Below, piece after piece: positions 9,013 through 19,558 of a DNA stretch of 64,000 nucleotides (its first letter is position 1; the number at the start of each line of letters is the position of its first letter). The notes under the pieces are model-generated. The model was given only the letters and a program-made list of their open reading frames with translations. It did not search any database and was not told where the DNA came from. The position numbers and the translations under genes were made by a program. The DNA is from Flectonema sp. DT1601 (Eukaryota; Euglenozoa; Diplonemea; Diplonemida; Diplonemidae), in contig OZ025831.1 of the NCBI GenBank assembly GCA_964019425.1, forward strand, positions 186,001 to 250,000. Direction: 5' to 3'.

Positions 9013-11349
9013 TTACAAATTTGATATTTGAGGTGGGATATTTAGTTGAGTAAGTGAAGAGTCAAGTGGACTATCAATCGATAAAGGTGTAGTGTCTGGA
9101 GTTATAATTGATGAACAGACTCCTCCAGATAAAGGATTTCCTTTCATACTAAGACTAGTACGAGTTGATGTGGTTGAAATAAAAGATACTTTCCTATCAC
9201 GTTGCTGGTGATGTAAATCTAACGGAGGTGAAACAGGCAACGGAACAGCAACAACTGGTTCATGGTGTAAAGGTAATACTGGTGGACTAGGGCTAGGCAG
9301 TGGTCTTCTACAATTCTCCGGAGATGTAGAGGCTCTCAATCTGTCACTAAGAAATGCTGATTGAAGAACAGGAACAACAATTTCTGATAAGCTTCTCAAT
9401 TCAGGTGACATAGATCCAGCAGCACTCTCTCTTTCCCTCTCAGGCATGTCAGCGTTCCATGATCCTGGTTGATAATGTCTTGCGTATCGAAACCCTCCAA
9501 GTGTATGAGCTTTCTGAAGTCTAATTCTTAAATTATCAGCAATCTCATCATTTGATCCAATAGTTCGTAAGTACTCCAACAGAATTGGATACGCTTGAGC
9601 TATAGTTCCGGCAGTTAATGTTCCAAAAACTGCATTCCAGTGTTTCGCAGTTGCACCACCCCATTGTTTTCCAACAGTGGATTTTGAGTCCAATACTTGA
9701 TACACCGTGTGAACTGATCCACTACAATCTTTTACTATGTCGATAGGCCTAATTAGATAACCTTCTCTGAAAACAGATTGCTCAGCAACTTCATTCATCG
9801 CTAGAGGGATTCCGTCATGGGTAACTAGAGCATTTAGTGATGCTAATTCAGAATTTATACCCCCGACTATCTTTAATTCCCTCCTTGCTCTAGGTCCAAA
9901 GTGACCAATATAACCTGTGTTGGTTACTAACGAGGTGGTGACATTATACATCGACTTTGAAGCCTGCAGGGCATTTGCTCTGGCTGAAGGCCAGTTAGAT
10001 AGGAATTGGAGGGTGCTTCGGACAGCAGAAACGCTGCCATTTCCGTTTGGTAACTCGCGGTTGGTAGCACCAAATACGGCATCAATAGAGTCTTCAGTAT
10101 ATGAAAGGATACTTCCACCATGTGATTTGATTGAATGGTGACCTACTTCAAGAAACTTTTGACCAAGAGCACTAAGAGAGCTGGGCCTCTGTTCTAACTC
10201 AGCCATATCCGACAAGTTGAACTTCAATAATGTCACCTGACGTTTTCTCAACTGCACTGGAGCAGAAGATTTCACTTCGTGTGGAAGACCTTCTTCAATC
10301 TTCTCCACAGATTCTTTAGTGACAAACAAAACTAAAATTACTTTCTTAACAACACTCAAAGCTAGTGAAGCTGCCGAAGTCGATATCGAAGCGACTGTAT
10401 ACCAGCCTTTAGTACTGTGACTTAACTCTAGTAAGGCTGCAGCGATAGGAACTCCATCAGAGAGGATAAGCGCTGGGATCGACTGCAGTCCGCTCATCTT
10501 GGACATATCAGAAAGCACCGGACAATGAAAATTCAATTTCAAAAACGGTAAATTATAATGCGACCACAGACACTCTAAGTTCAGAACGTTAAATCCACTC
10601 ATCAATAACCCAAAAGCAGTTTCACACACGTGATATGAAACCCACTCTTGTGTCGGTGCAAATCTTCCGATAGCGTTCTTGATATGAACAAATGCCTGTA
10701 CAAAGTTCAGACAAACAGCAAGAATAAGGGAAGCTATAACAACAATACCAGAAATGTGTTCAGTGTCTTTGTCAATATCAAGAAGGTGGATGGCGAATAA
10801 AATGGTAGTAACGAAATCAGCAAGACTAATAACGAGTGAAATCCATGGTAAGATATGTCTAACACCAGACTTACTAACTTGAATAGTTATTTCATCTTGA
10901 TATGATGTAATGCACTCAGCTAATTGGTAGTCGTTGGCAATCCTCACTGCGTGATCTCCAGTTGAAGGAATCAATTGAATAGCTATTGACACTCCAAGTG
11001 AGATACCCAGATTCCTTCGAACTTCTGCTTCTAAGTCAAGAACTCGCGGTTGCCCGTTGAGAATTTTAAAGTCGAAAACGACGTGTGCTTTTACAACCTT
11101 ACTCGCTCTGACAACTTGTAAGCTGGTTTGTAAACCAGGTGCCAACGTCACATTAGCATCACTGCTTGCATGAGAAATGTTAAAAACTTCACCTATGTCT
11201 CTCATTTGCTTCCTACTTATATAAAGACAATTAACCCTAACAACTTGATGTCTGTTTATAGTTGGTGATGGCAACGACTCCTTTCTCTGACATCCGAGTG
11301 CTGCTTCAGGCGTTCCTGGACAGCTATCACTTCTCTCTAAGTCCCTCAT
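9013..11349 (-). CDS. Multipass membrane protein with degenerate class III nucleotidyl cyclase domain
   Basis: 778 aa, single exon. The N-terminal 160 residues are soluble. About five hydrophobic segments follow at roughly 165-345 (e.g. WISLVISLADFVTTILFAI, IVVIASLILAVCLNF). A class III cyclase fold spans about 370-550: VTLLKFNLSDMAELEQ, then HGGSILSYTEDSIDAVFGA (family GG.I....GD.I.A.FG), then GHFGPRARRELKIVGGINS (family R.EYT.IGD.VN) and LIRPIDIV...VHTVYQVLD. The first metal-binding Asp of the family (F.D[IM].GF) is replaced by Asn-Leu-Ser-Asp, and the GD of the second strand reads ED. Activity is therefore doubtful; it could be a pseudo-cyclase or a heterodimer partner. The tail (about 600-778) is Ser/Pro-rich. 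TTAACACAG ends 15 nt before the ATG. Confidence 0.7.
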   Translation of the reverse strand: MRDLERSDSCPGTPEAALGCQRKESLPSPTINRHQVVRVNCLYISRKQMRDIGEVFNISHASSDANVTLAPGLQTSLQVVRASKVVKAHVVFDFKILNGQPRVLDLEAEVRRNLGISLGVSIAIQLIPSTGDHAVRIANDYQLAECITSYQDEITIQVSKSGVRHILPWISLVISLADFVTTILFAIHLLDIDKDTEHISGIVVIASLILAVCLNFVQAFVHIKNAIGRFAPTQEWVSYHVCETAFGLLMSGFNVLNLECLWSHYNLPFLKLNFHCPVLSDMSKMSGLQSIPALILSDGVPIAAALLELSHSTKGWYTVASISTSAASLALSVVKKVILVLFVTKESVEKIEEGLPHEVKSSAPVQLRKRQVTLLKFNLSDMAELEQRPSSLSALGQKFLEVGHHSIKSHGGSILSYTEDSIDAVFGATNRELPNGNGSVSAVRSTLQFLSNWPSARANALQASKSMYNVTTSLVTNTGYIGHFGPRARRELKIVGGINSELASLNALVTHDGIPLAMNEVAEQSVFREGYLIRPIDIVKDCSGSVHTVYQVLDSKSTVGKQWGGATAKHWNAVFGTLTAGTIAQAYPILLEYLRTIGSNDEIADNLRIRLQKAHTLGGFRYARHYQPGSWNADMPERERESAAGSMSPELRSLSEIVVPVLQSAFLSDRLRASTSPENCRRPLPSPSPPVLPLHHEPVVAVPLPVSPPLDLHHQQRDRKVSFISTTSTRTSLSMKGNPLSGGVCSSIITPDTTPLSIDSPLDSSLTQLNIPPQISNL

Positions 11350-11968
11350 ATTGTATCACCCCGGCTGTGTTAAAAAACTACTGTTGTTCCGTTCATCAAA
11401 TAATTGATTGTTAATTTTAATTATTAACAGCCTGATCTTCATTGTTACTTGTAATAAGTAACAGTCTAAGATTGCAGTATTTTCAATAATTAATGTTCAT
11501 CGTATGCAGTTTCACACACACGGCAATAAATTTAACACGTTGTATTAAAAATAAAAATAAAAAATGAAGACAAACGAAAACAAAGCAAGGGTGCGACTGA
11601 GGGTTGCGGTGCGACTATATTCGATGCGCTTTTTCTTTGGGGCTTTTGTTTAACTAAAGAAAACACATATCGCGTATGCATCCCCACAGTACGGCTTGTT
11701 TATTGAGAAAGCAGCACTAATAGTTATGTTAAAAAGACGACGTTAGAACACCGCACACAGCAAACAAAAAGACAAAAAAAAAAGAGGGAAAAAAAGACAA
11801 CTTGTTGTGAGTACCAGTAAAGTCAGGATGTTCCTGGCGTGAAGTAAGGATATAATCTTAAGAACAATGCACAGCAAGATGAAGCAGACTCCACGATTGT
11901 CATCTGCTGCTCATTCCACACAATAATTGTTAACAGCGCTGTGGTGTTGATTCGTTAGTTTATTTTAT
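11350..11968. other. Intergenic
   Basis: 619 bp of AT-rich sequence with no long frame and no recognisable RNA. It has fewer homopolymers than other gaps. Confidence 0.5.
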
Positions 11969-12976
11969 TTACTTTCTTGGTCGAAGTGGTGCAGCAGTAA
12001 AAAGATGATGACCCAAACTAGAGTGGTATGTGATTGTAGTTGCGTTCTCAGTCACATCAAGACTGGTGAATCCACCTTCTACATCTCTTCTGGTTGTCCT
12101 ATCTAACGAGTACTGAATTGAGTTTGCTGGGATTCTAGTATCATTTTTATGTTCAGGTTTGTAACAACATCCTCTACCAGCACCAGACAACACGTGAGCA
12201 ATTGAAGTACCAGGTTCTTGAATGTAAGAAAGACAGTGATCATGACCGTATAAGTATCCCGTAGCGTTATATTTTTGTAAAAGAGGAAGAACATTAGCAA
12301 TCATAATATCATTAGGACCATGTTCACAAGGTGAATAGATTGGATAATGACCAGCAACCCAAAGGTAGTCAGCTGTTGAAGCTGATAGCTGCTGTTCGAG
12401 CCATTGGATTTGAATGTCAGCAGCTTGTTGATCAAGTGGACCAGATGGTTTTATTATTGTGTTTGTGTCGTCATCCTTCTCACTGTTACCTGACAGAGTA
12501 AAGGTATCTAAGTAAACAACATCAGTAACGATTGTTTTCCCAGCAGCAGTCGTAAAGTTCTTTGAGAAGGAGTAGTACAAAGATGGGAAGGTCCATCTCT
12601 CACTTAGCTTGGTGTGTTCAATCTGAGCAGTTACGTTACCGTAGTGGTCGTGGTTTCCAGCGATGACGTACCATGGAACTTGAAGTTCTTTTGAGTCAAA
12701 CACATCATCAAAAGTTTCTTTAAATCTTTTACAAGTCGCATCACCGTTAATTCCTTTAACGTAGAAATTATCCCCGAGAGCCATAACAAAATCAACTTCT
12801 CCATTCGTACTCTCTCTTGCAACCTTTGCCATTCCAATATTATTTTCCTCCTCGGTGATTGTGACTGGGATGAGGTTGGTGTCACCACCCCAATCACCAA
12901 TTGCAAGAAAAGTCATTGAATCCTTCGCCATGCATCCAACTGACAGGGAAAGGAGAGCCACAGCTGCCGATTTCAT
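11969..12976 (-). CDS. Secreted purple acid phosphatase (ACP5-like metallophosphoesterase)
   Basis: 335 aa. A signal peptide, MKSAAVALLSLSVGCMAKDS, is cut at about 17. All five metal-ligand blocks of the purple acid phosphatase family are present in order: AIGDWGG (GDxG), ALGDNFY (GDxxY), AGNHDHYG (GNHD), VAGHYPIYS (xGHxP) and YGHDHCLS (GHDH). Tyr in GDNFY is the residue that gives the Fe(III) charge-transfer colour. The length matches the small mammalian-type tartrate-resistant phosphatase rather than the larger plant type. It should hydrolyse phosphomonoesters in the secretory pathway, a lysosome-like compartment or outside the cell. Several N-glycosylation sequons (NVTA, NFTT, NATG, NDTR) fit secretion. 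Its start lies 97 bp from the stop of the upstream gene, the tightest intergenic gap apart from the histone relic. Confidence 0.95.
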   Translation of the reverse strand: MKSAAVALLSLSVGCMAKDSMTFLAIGDWGGDTNLIPVTITEEENNIGMAKVARESTNGEVDFVMALGDNFYVKGINGDATCKRFKETFDDVFDSKELQVPWYVIAGNHDHYGNVTAQIEHTKLSERWTFPSLYYSFSKNFTTAAGKTIVTDVVYLDTFTLSGNSEKDDDTNTIIKPSGPLDQQAADIQIQWLEQQLSASTADYLWVAGHYPIYSPCEHGPNDIMIANVLPLLQKYNATGYLYGHDHCLSYIQEPGTSIAHVLSGAGRGCCYKPEHKNDTRIPANSIQYSLDRTTRRDVEGGFTSLDVTENATTITYHSSLGHHLFTAAPLRPRK

Positions 12977-13073
12977 TTTCTTTATTAGGTTTTTTTTTTT
13001 TTTGAGCTTTTTTGAGAAAATATATAAAACAAATCCAAGGAAACAAGAAACTCAATCAAATTCATCAGGTTCC

Positions 13074-13700
13074 CTATAAAACCATTGTAACGTCTCCTGG
13101 TATTGAAGACCTGTCCCAACGAACTCCCTCACCTGTGTGACAGTCTTCTGGAGTATCACTCTGTTTAGGAAGGCTGTAAGCATAGCTGTGGATTCCTACT
13201 TCTGTTTGTATAAAAACAGATACCAAATCAGCTGATTGCAATTTTTGACTAGCTTTGCAAATCCAAGTACAAGGGTATCCCAACAGCGTTGCTACCAGGG
13301 GACATCTGTGTGCAGTACTTTTAATGTGAAAAATTTTCATTTCGGGAGCGGATTGCAATTTTAACATCACTGGGGATATGCTTGACATAATTTTTAATCG
13401 TTTTTCTAGAGATATGAGTTCACCAGACAAAGAGAACATCGTCGGAGTTCTATAATGTGCACACTTTCTCTTATTTACGAATATGGGAGCACTCTCCGAA
13501 CCAGAAAGTGTTACGACTATAATCTCTTCGCTGATTGTTTTACAAAAGTTTTCCCAAACACTTTCACTTCGGTATATTTCATCTATTTGATATCCGATTC
13601 TCAACCCATTCTCAACAGCAACCAGTCCGCAATGTATTTCTTTAGCCCGACTGTTGTTTACTTTGAGTATACCACCAATCATGTTAATGTCAATCACCAT
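13074..13700 (-). CDS. Unrecognised 208-aa protein
   Basis: Single exon, start MVIDINMIGGIL. Soluble, mixed composition, several Cys. The segment SSISPVMLKLQSAPE.. then CPLVATLLGYPCTWICKAS is the most conserved-looking part. The LLGYP-hydrophobic strand faintly recalls UPF0739/C1orf74-type proteins, but I would not rely on it. CTAAACAG lies 14 nt before the ATG, so it behaves like the other genes. It sits between the phosphatase and polycystin without any clear link. Confidence 0.6.
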   Translation of the reverse strand: MVIDINMIGGILKVNNSRAKEIHCGLVAVENGLRIGYQIDEIYRSESVWENFCKTISEEIIVVTLSGSESAPIFVNKRKCAHYRTPTMFSLSGELISLEKRLKIMSSISPVMLKLQSAPEMKIFHIKSTAHRCPLVATLLGYPCTWICKASQKLQSADLVSVFIQTEVGIHSYAYSLPKQSDTPEDCHTGEGVRWDRSSIPGDVTMVL

Positions 13701-14026
13701 TATTTAGTACCAACCTGTTTAGAAATTTATAAAGCAATCACAACCACCAGTAATACAACTATTATGATGTGTGTTTTTCTAAAGTGTGATCTTTTGATCA
13801 CCTAACACAGTTAAATATTCGGTAAAGCTGCAGATTGGGTTTTACGAGTAGACAGAATAAACTGACCATAAAATAAATAACAAAAAAACTATTTTAGCCA
13901 GAGGCTGCTTCTATTCAGGCAAGAAGAAGAGATGCAAATTAGTATTTTTTTTTTTTTTTTTTTGCAGACGGTCCATTAGAGTTGGCAACATAAAGAAGAA
14001 AATAATATTGTTTTTTGTTGGGAAAC
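13701..14026. other. Short intergenic gap
   Basis: 326 bp with a T run at about 13946-13963. Nothing else seen. Confidence 0.5.
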
Positions 14027-17000
14027 TTAAACGTCCAGCTTTCCATCAGCGAGGTATTTCTTTCCTTTTTTCTTATTAGCATTGTTAGTATTGCTGACAC
14101 TAACATTATTATGAGGAACTGTCGTTGTTATCGAGATTGGATCATCCCACCCAAGACCTGGGTCTATGAAATCGAGGGTCTTCTCAGGTTCTTCAAGAAG
14201 TGGAGTTACCACGCTGTCACGGTGGCTTGATGTTGCTGGGGTAGGTGTTGGGGTAGAATCTTTTTTTTTTGATTTCTTTGGTTTTTTGTTTTTTTTGTTG
14301 CTGTTGCTGCGGGAGCGTTGCGGACGTGACGACATCTCCTCCCAACTCTGCTGACCTCCAAAAGAATATCCACCAGTAGCTGGATCGTAATCATAATAAC
14401 CTGTTCCAGGGTATTGGTTTTGTTGAGAGCGGACTTGTTTAGCTGACGTTGCGACCTGTCCACGGACTTTACGCATTTCATCAATGACTTGGGATTCTAA
14501 GGCTTTGTTAGCTGCGGCTGCTTGAGCGAATGATCTGACGTCTTTGGCCATCGCTCCTGTCGTTTTTGAAACATCAGAGACAGCGCCTCGTGTCTTTTCT
14601 AGTTTTGTGCTAACTTCAGTTACCTGGTTAGCCATAGCACCGAATTTATCCATGTGGTATCCTTGCATGTTTCCAAGATGTTGTTCCATTGAACGTGTTC
14701 GAGATTGTATTTGAGTTGCCCATCGCTCTCCAAGTCGAATAGCGTGTGAGCCCCCAGCTGCTTTCCTACCAGCCTTTAGAAACACTTGTTCGATACTTGC
14801 GTCACATAGTATTCCATCTTCACCTCCAAGGTATTCTTTTAGTTTTTGTTTACTGATGTATTCCGGTGCGTTCTCGTCACTAAAAAACCATTTTTTTAAT
14901 ACCCCGACAGCCTTGACTCTACTCGAGATGTAATTCTCTTCTCTCTGATAATCATCACTAGTCGGGTCAGCCATGTATTCTAAATGTCGATTTCTTACTT
15001 TGTACCACCACTTCTTCGCATCACCCCACATTATAGCAACATTCCAATTTACTTCTTGTGAACGTTGTTCTTGAACAATTGCATACGAACCTGCGATCAC
15101 ACCCAACACCATGTTCAAGATTAACAACCACGCCAATAGTAAGTAAGTTGTAAAGAATAATGCTGTCCATAATGTGTGAATTTCAGTCATTCGTTGATAA
15201 TCTGGTACCTCACTTGATACTAACACACGAAGGAGATAACCAGCTGATTTAATCACGTCTCTGAATGGTTCGAAGTCATAGCCGTAAAGTACATGACCAC
15301 CCATTGCAAATCCAATTAAGATTGACACAAATATCACACCAAGACTTACAAGGTTTGTTAGAGCGAATTTCATAGTTTCAGTGAGAGCGTTGAATCTTTC
15401 GTTGTACTGAACGAAGCTAAACACTCTTAACCAACATAGAGGCAAGACCATGCTAAGAAGAGTAAAGGAATTGTGATACATTACTGCATACTCAACTAAT
15501 AATTGGTACATTAATTTGTCTTCATCACCTCCGTAAGCAGTGCTGCGATCTTGGTAGTACGTGTCATTGATCTCTAGTCCTGTTTTTTTTTTTTTCACAA
15601 AAGTTAGTTATTATTAAAAAAGAATTGGCTTTAACTTCAACTATACAGAAAATAATGATATAACACTGTGGTTTTTTGTTTGTGCACGAAACCGTGAACC
15701 GACTTAAACTGATAAAGCTAAAGGAGGTTTACGTGTGCTGCCAACATTCTTTTTCGTTCTTACAATACTTGTTAAATGCAAAAAAAAAAAAAAAATACCT
15801 TTAAGCCATAAGTTAATTCGGTAGTAGAAGAAGAATCCAAAAGCAATCTCAAGAACGATGACAAAAATATTCCAATTACCAAATGTTCTGTATCCCGCAA
15901 GTGTTAATTCTTGTTCTTGTTTGATATTAATAAAAAGATAGACCAAATCTCGCACTACCCACAAGAAGATAAGTCCGTCAATTACGAGAACGACATAATC
16001 TCTCACATCAACGAGCGTGAATAAAGTGAACGCTTTACTACCTAGACTAGGAAGCCAAACACCGCTTTCAGTGATTTCAACGCTAAGCTCCGAATGTACA
16101 AATATCGAATCTGGTTGATTAAAAGTAACGATTCCTATTGAGATCGCTCTTGTTTGTTTATCAACCCAATTATTACTTTTTAGGTCCGATAGTGTCTGTA
16201 AAATCTGAGCATTGGTATCTCCGTATTTCAACATTAAGCTAAACGCAGCTCCCAAATTATTAAGAGTGTGAACCCTGCCATCAACATCAACAGATGGAAC
16301 TGATGCAGGAATATCTCTGTTTGATTTCCATATTAATCCAGGACCATAAGGTTCATATGATAGGTGTGAGCTGTCGTATCCTGGGTAGCAGTCTCTTGTA
16401 AGTTGTCTTTTCGCCGAGGGTGATATAGCTCTTAGCGCTTTATTATCAGTACATAATTTTGGAGCAACTCTCCACTGTCGAAGTAATAAATAGCCTAGGG
16501 GAGCGTTGTTAGTATAGACGGTCGTTCCATCCCAAAGTCTGTGTGTGTTTTTTTTTTTTTTTTTTTTGATGTTTCAAGTCAAAGGTACAACACAACACAC
16601 ACACCTATTACATATCAACACCATCCATGCATAAAACGATTCGTTGTCATAGATATCAAGGAATTTAGTATTTATTCTCGTATGGTCAGTTATGTCAGCT
16701 GACAGTGTCTTTTTAATCGCCAAAGACCTGAAATAAAGCTTTGAATCCAATCCCTCAAACCTAGTAAGCGAGAGGCTAATAATGAACACAATTAAGAATA
16801 AAATATAGAGTGGAAGGGTTCTGTATTGCCTGAACTTTTTAATCTCTTTTGCAAGGTACTGGATGAGTGATATTACGCTTATTTCGTCTTCAAGAAGGCG
16901 TTTGTCCAGAGTCGCTTTTTTTGCTCTTATTTTTTGACGGAATTCCTCTTCTTCATTTCTGCTCTTTTCTAAATCGGATTTCCATTCTCGTAAATTATCT

Positions 17001-17275
17001 GCAATGTGAAATGACGATCCTCTTTGACTTTCACTTTCAGGTGGTCCTACTCCCCCGCCTCCTCCTCCTCCACCTCCTCCCTCATGTGAGTGCTTCTTAA
17101 AAGGAAAAGTAAACAGAGCTGTCTTACCTGTCTCATCACTTATATTACTCCCACCTCTATTTCTGCTGAATAAGTTCCATCCAGGACCTTCATCCATACT
17201 GTCTCCATCAGTGATGTTGGTATTTTGATTACTTTCTCTGTAATATTTCGAGTCCTTTTCCCGTTCTCTGGACAT
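14027..17275 (-). CDS. Polycystin-2 family cation channel (PKD2/TRPP-like)
   Basis: 987 aa in three exons (17275-16605, 16538-15799, 15579-14027); introns are 66 and 219 bp and the total is whole codons. The N-terminus is disordered with a 10-Gly run (about 70). S1 lies at about 150-172. The polycystin (TOP) domain follows: LWDGTTVYTNNAPLGYLLLRQWRV, CYPGYDSSHLSYEPYGPG and NNWVDKQTRAISIGIVTFN (family W(L/I)D..TRA). S2 is DYVVLVIDGLIFLWVV and S3 FVIVLEIAFGFFFYY; S5, pore and S6 lie at about 545-645, ending LLILNMVLGVIAGSY. The C-terminal half has a coiled-coil-like stretch (about 750-850) and a Lys/Ser/Thr-rich tail; no EF-hand is obvious. Family role: Ca2+-permeable ciliary channel, which fits IFT144 in the same window. 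CCACCAG lies 23 nt before the ATG. Confidence 0.93.
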
Positions 17276-17421
17276 TAAGGGGGCCCGGGTCCCAACCCTG
17301 GTGGAAATGTTAAATTATCAGACTTGTCTTATAGTTGCTTGACATGTGTACTCTTAAGGTGTCAAGGAACACCATCTCACTTTGTGAGCTACTGGGGGGA
17401 CTTAATACGATACGAAAAGAT

Positions 17422-17600
17422 CTATTTTGGGGATTTAAATCCAAACGATGTCATTCCAACAGCGTTGGCGTAGTTGCTCACGGCCTGGGTTCCAGCCTGA
17501 CCGGCACCCTGAGCGAAGTCAATTGGGAACTGAATCTTGACAGCAGCCATCACCGTCTGGCAGTTGATGGTCTTGCATTCAGCGTGTACAGCCACTCGTA
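17422..17600 (-). pseudogene. Truncated histone H2B C-terminal relic
   Basis: On the minus strand the sequence reads RVAVHAECKTINCQTVMAAV then KIQFPIDFAQGAGQAGTQAV and ends SFGFKSPK. It matches the C-terminal 50 residues of the two intact H2B genes with about one change in four. The N-terminal tail and first helix are absent: coding similarity begins about 25 bp after the stop of the intact H2B at 17624. It most likely arose by unequal recombination in a tandem H2B array. The last residues differ from the intact RKSKK ending. Confidence 0.8.
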
Positions 17601-17623
17601 AAGGGTTTACAAAATGAACCTTT

Positions 17624-18025
17624 TTACTTCTTCGACTTTCGGATGGCATCAGCGTAGTGGTTGATAGCCTGAGCTCCAGCCTGGATAGCTCCCTGAGCGA
17701 AGTCAATTGGAAGCTGAAGCTTGACAGCAGCCATCACCGCCTGGGAGCTGATGGTCTTGTGCTCAGCGTGTGCGGTCACTCTGCCTGCCTCAGACGCAAG
17801 TCTCTCAAAGATGTCGTGGACGAATGAATTCACAATCGCCATTCCTCTGGCAGAGATTCTGGTGTCCTTTGGAAGGATTCTGTGAATGAATCTGGCGTAG
17901 TTGGTGAACTTAGACTTCGAGATTCTCTTTCCGTTCTTGCTCATTCTTGGCTTCTTTCTCTCCCCGGTCTTCTTCTCCTTCTTCATCTTCAAAGGCTGGG
18001 ACTTCTTCTGACTGGATGGTGCCAT
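17624..18025 (-). CDS. Histone H2B, copy a
   Basis: 133 aa. Lys-rich tail, then RISKSKFTNYARFIHRILPK (alpha-1), ISARGMAIVNSFVHDIFERL (alpha-2, family I(S/T)..(A/G)M.I.NSFV.DIFERIA), ASEAGRVTAHAEHKTISSQAV and a third helix with LPIDFAQGAIQAGAQAINHY. The normally invariant (L/P)GELAKHAVSEG.KAV stretch is replaced, so this is a divergent H2B. It is nearly identical at DNA level to copy b from the core to the stop and into about 20 bp of 3' flank, while the N-terminal tails differ (APSSQKKSQPLKMK against APASQTKTRTPKSK). ATTCAACAG lies 19 nt before the ATG. Confidence 0.95.
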   Translation of the reverse strand: MAPSSQKKSQPLKMKKEKKTGERKKPRMSKNGKRISKSKFTNYARFIHRILPKDTRISARGMAIVNSFVHDIFERLASEAGRVTAHAEHKTISSQAVMAAVKLQLPIDFAQGAIQAGAQAINHYADAIRKSKK

Positions 18026-18422
18026 TATTGGTTAGGTAAGGTTTCTGTTGAATAAAATGATTTCGATACGTTATTCAAGTGTTACTAAAGTGATAAACTC
18101 TCTACGAGGACTTCATACCTGAGTGAGTGTTGTGAACAATAAAAGATAATTAACTCAATCAGTTCGTCCCAAACAATACGAACGAACACTGTGGTTATGA
18201 ACCCCAAGTACTCGTCACTATCCGTGTCAATCAATTACAGTACTGCTGCCATCCTCACTCTGTGTGAACATATTTAATTACACTACGTACCTGGTGAATC
18301 TGAAAATCTTAACACATTCGGATAACTCTCGGATTCATTGTTGGCGTACAAGACACCCGCTACACCCACTAGGAGTGACAGCTAACTAACTATGAGAGGG
18401 AAAGTTTACAAAATGAACCTTT
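18026..18422. other. Spacer between H2B copies
   Basis: 397 bp with no frame and no third histone gene. The last 25 bp next to copy b repeat the 3' flank of copy a (TTTACAAAATGAACC). Confidence 0.55.
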
Positions 18423-18824
18423 TTACTTCTTCGACTTGCGGACGGCATCAGCGTAGTGGTTGATGGCCTGAGCTCCAGCCTGGATGGCACCCTGAGCGAA
18501 GTCAATCGGGAGCTGAAGCTTGACAGCAGCCATCACCGCCTGGGAGCTGATGGTCTTGTGCTCAGCGTGTGCGGTCACTCTGCCTGCCTCAGACGCAAGT
18601 CTCTCAAAGATGTCGTGGACGAATGAATTCACAATCGCCATTCCTCTGGCAGAGATTCTGGTGTCCTTTGGAAGGATTCTGTGAATGAATCTGGCGTAGT
18701 TGGTGAACTTAGACTTCGAGATTCTCTTTCCGTTCTTGCTCATTCTTGGCTTCTTTCTCTCCCCGGTCTTCTTCTCCTTCTTCGACTTTGGGGTTCTGGT
18801 CTTTGTCTGACTGGCTGGGGCCAT
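18423..18824 (-). CDS. Histone H2B, copy b
   Basis: 133 aa, start MAPASQTKTRTPKSKKEKK. From residue about 16 on it is the same protein as copy a, apart from Val for Ile near the C-terminus (YADAVRKSKK against YADAIRKSKK). Synonymous differences are also few, which points to recent duplication or gene conversion. A longer in-frame extension upstream exists but is hydrophobic and not histone-like, so the start at 18824 is preferred; AATTCCTCAG lies 27 nt before it. A weak inverted repeat in the shared 3' flank is not the canonical 6-bp histone stem-loop. Confidence 0.95.
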   Translation of the reverse strand: MAPASQTKTRTPKSKKEKKTGERKKPRMSKNGKRISKSKFTNYARFIHRILPKDTRISARGMAIVNSFVHDIFERLASEAGRVTAHAEHKTISSQAVMAAVKLQLPIDFAQGAIQAGAQAINHYADAVRKSKK

Positions 18825-19558
18825 TGTTGTAAAAGTGTTAATGAAAGTTAACTGAGGAATTGAATAAAAGTTACACACGAATAGAAAACAATAATGGTAA
18901 CAGCAAGTAGGGGCAACGGTTAACGATGAAGTTTGCATCGAAAGAGGAGCAAGTAAAAACAATAAGATGTGGAAAGAAGAAGAAAAAGAAAAAAAAGAAA
19001 CCAAAACCATTATCACACAACACTAACACTGGAGCAAAGGGTCCACGGTGAGTACCTCTGATTAGCTTGTGTAAAATGGTTAATAGTATACAAGACCATC
19101 CTCTTTAAAGTATGTAGCCTCTGGTATCCAATAGCAAGAATGTGTTCACAATTATGTAAACACATTCTTCTTAGGATGGGGCTTTCTAGACAGTTGAAGG
19201 AGGCTTTTTTTGTTGGGAGAGAGAAAAAAAAAAAAGTTAAAAAATAAAAAGAATTCGACTTCCGTACCACGCAATGCCGAAGAGAGCTGTGATGGAGGAA
19301 CACGCACGTACCAAGTATCTTTTTTTATGTTTTCGGGAATCTGTTTTTTTTTCTTTTGCAAACAAGCGAGTAACCCCCCTTCAGACCTTCATTGGAACGT
19401 TAGCTCAATAACTTAACGCTCCTTTATAAAATTTACTATTAAAGGCAAACTGATCTAATAAATTATATTTAGACAACCGTCTCTGTGATCGTATTGTACG
19501 TCGTCATGGTATTGACTTACCGTACCGTAACTGAAGCGACATGCCTTGTTTAACTGTT
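18825..19558. other. Intergenic
   Basis: 734 bp containing A runs at about 19225-19236 and T runs near 19320-19355. Frames on both strands are low complexity. No gene supported. Confidence 0.5.

Noticed and set aside
17600-17625. Histone 3' stem-loop after H2B copy a
   Set aside because: The inverted repeat is only 4 bp with a long loop and is not kept after copy b.
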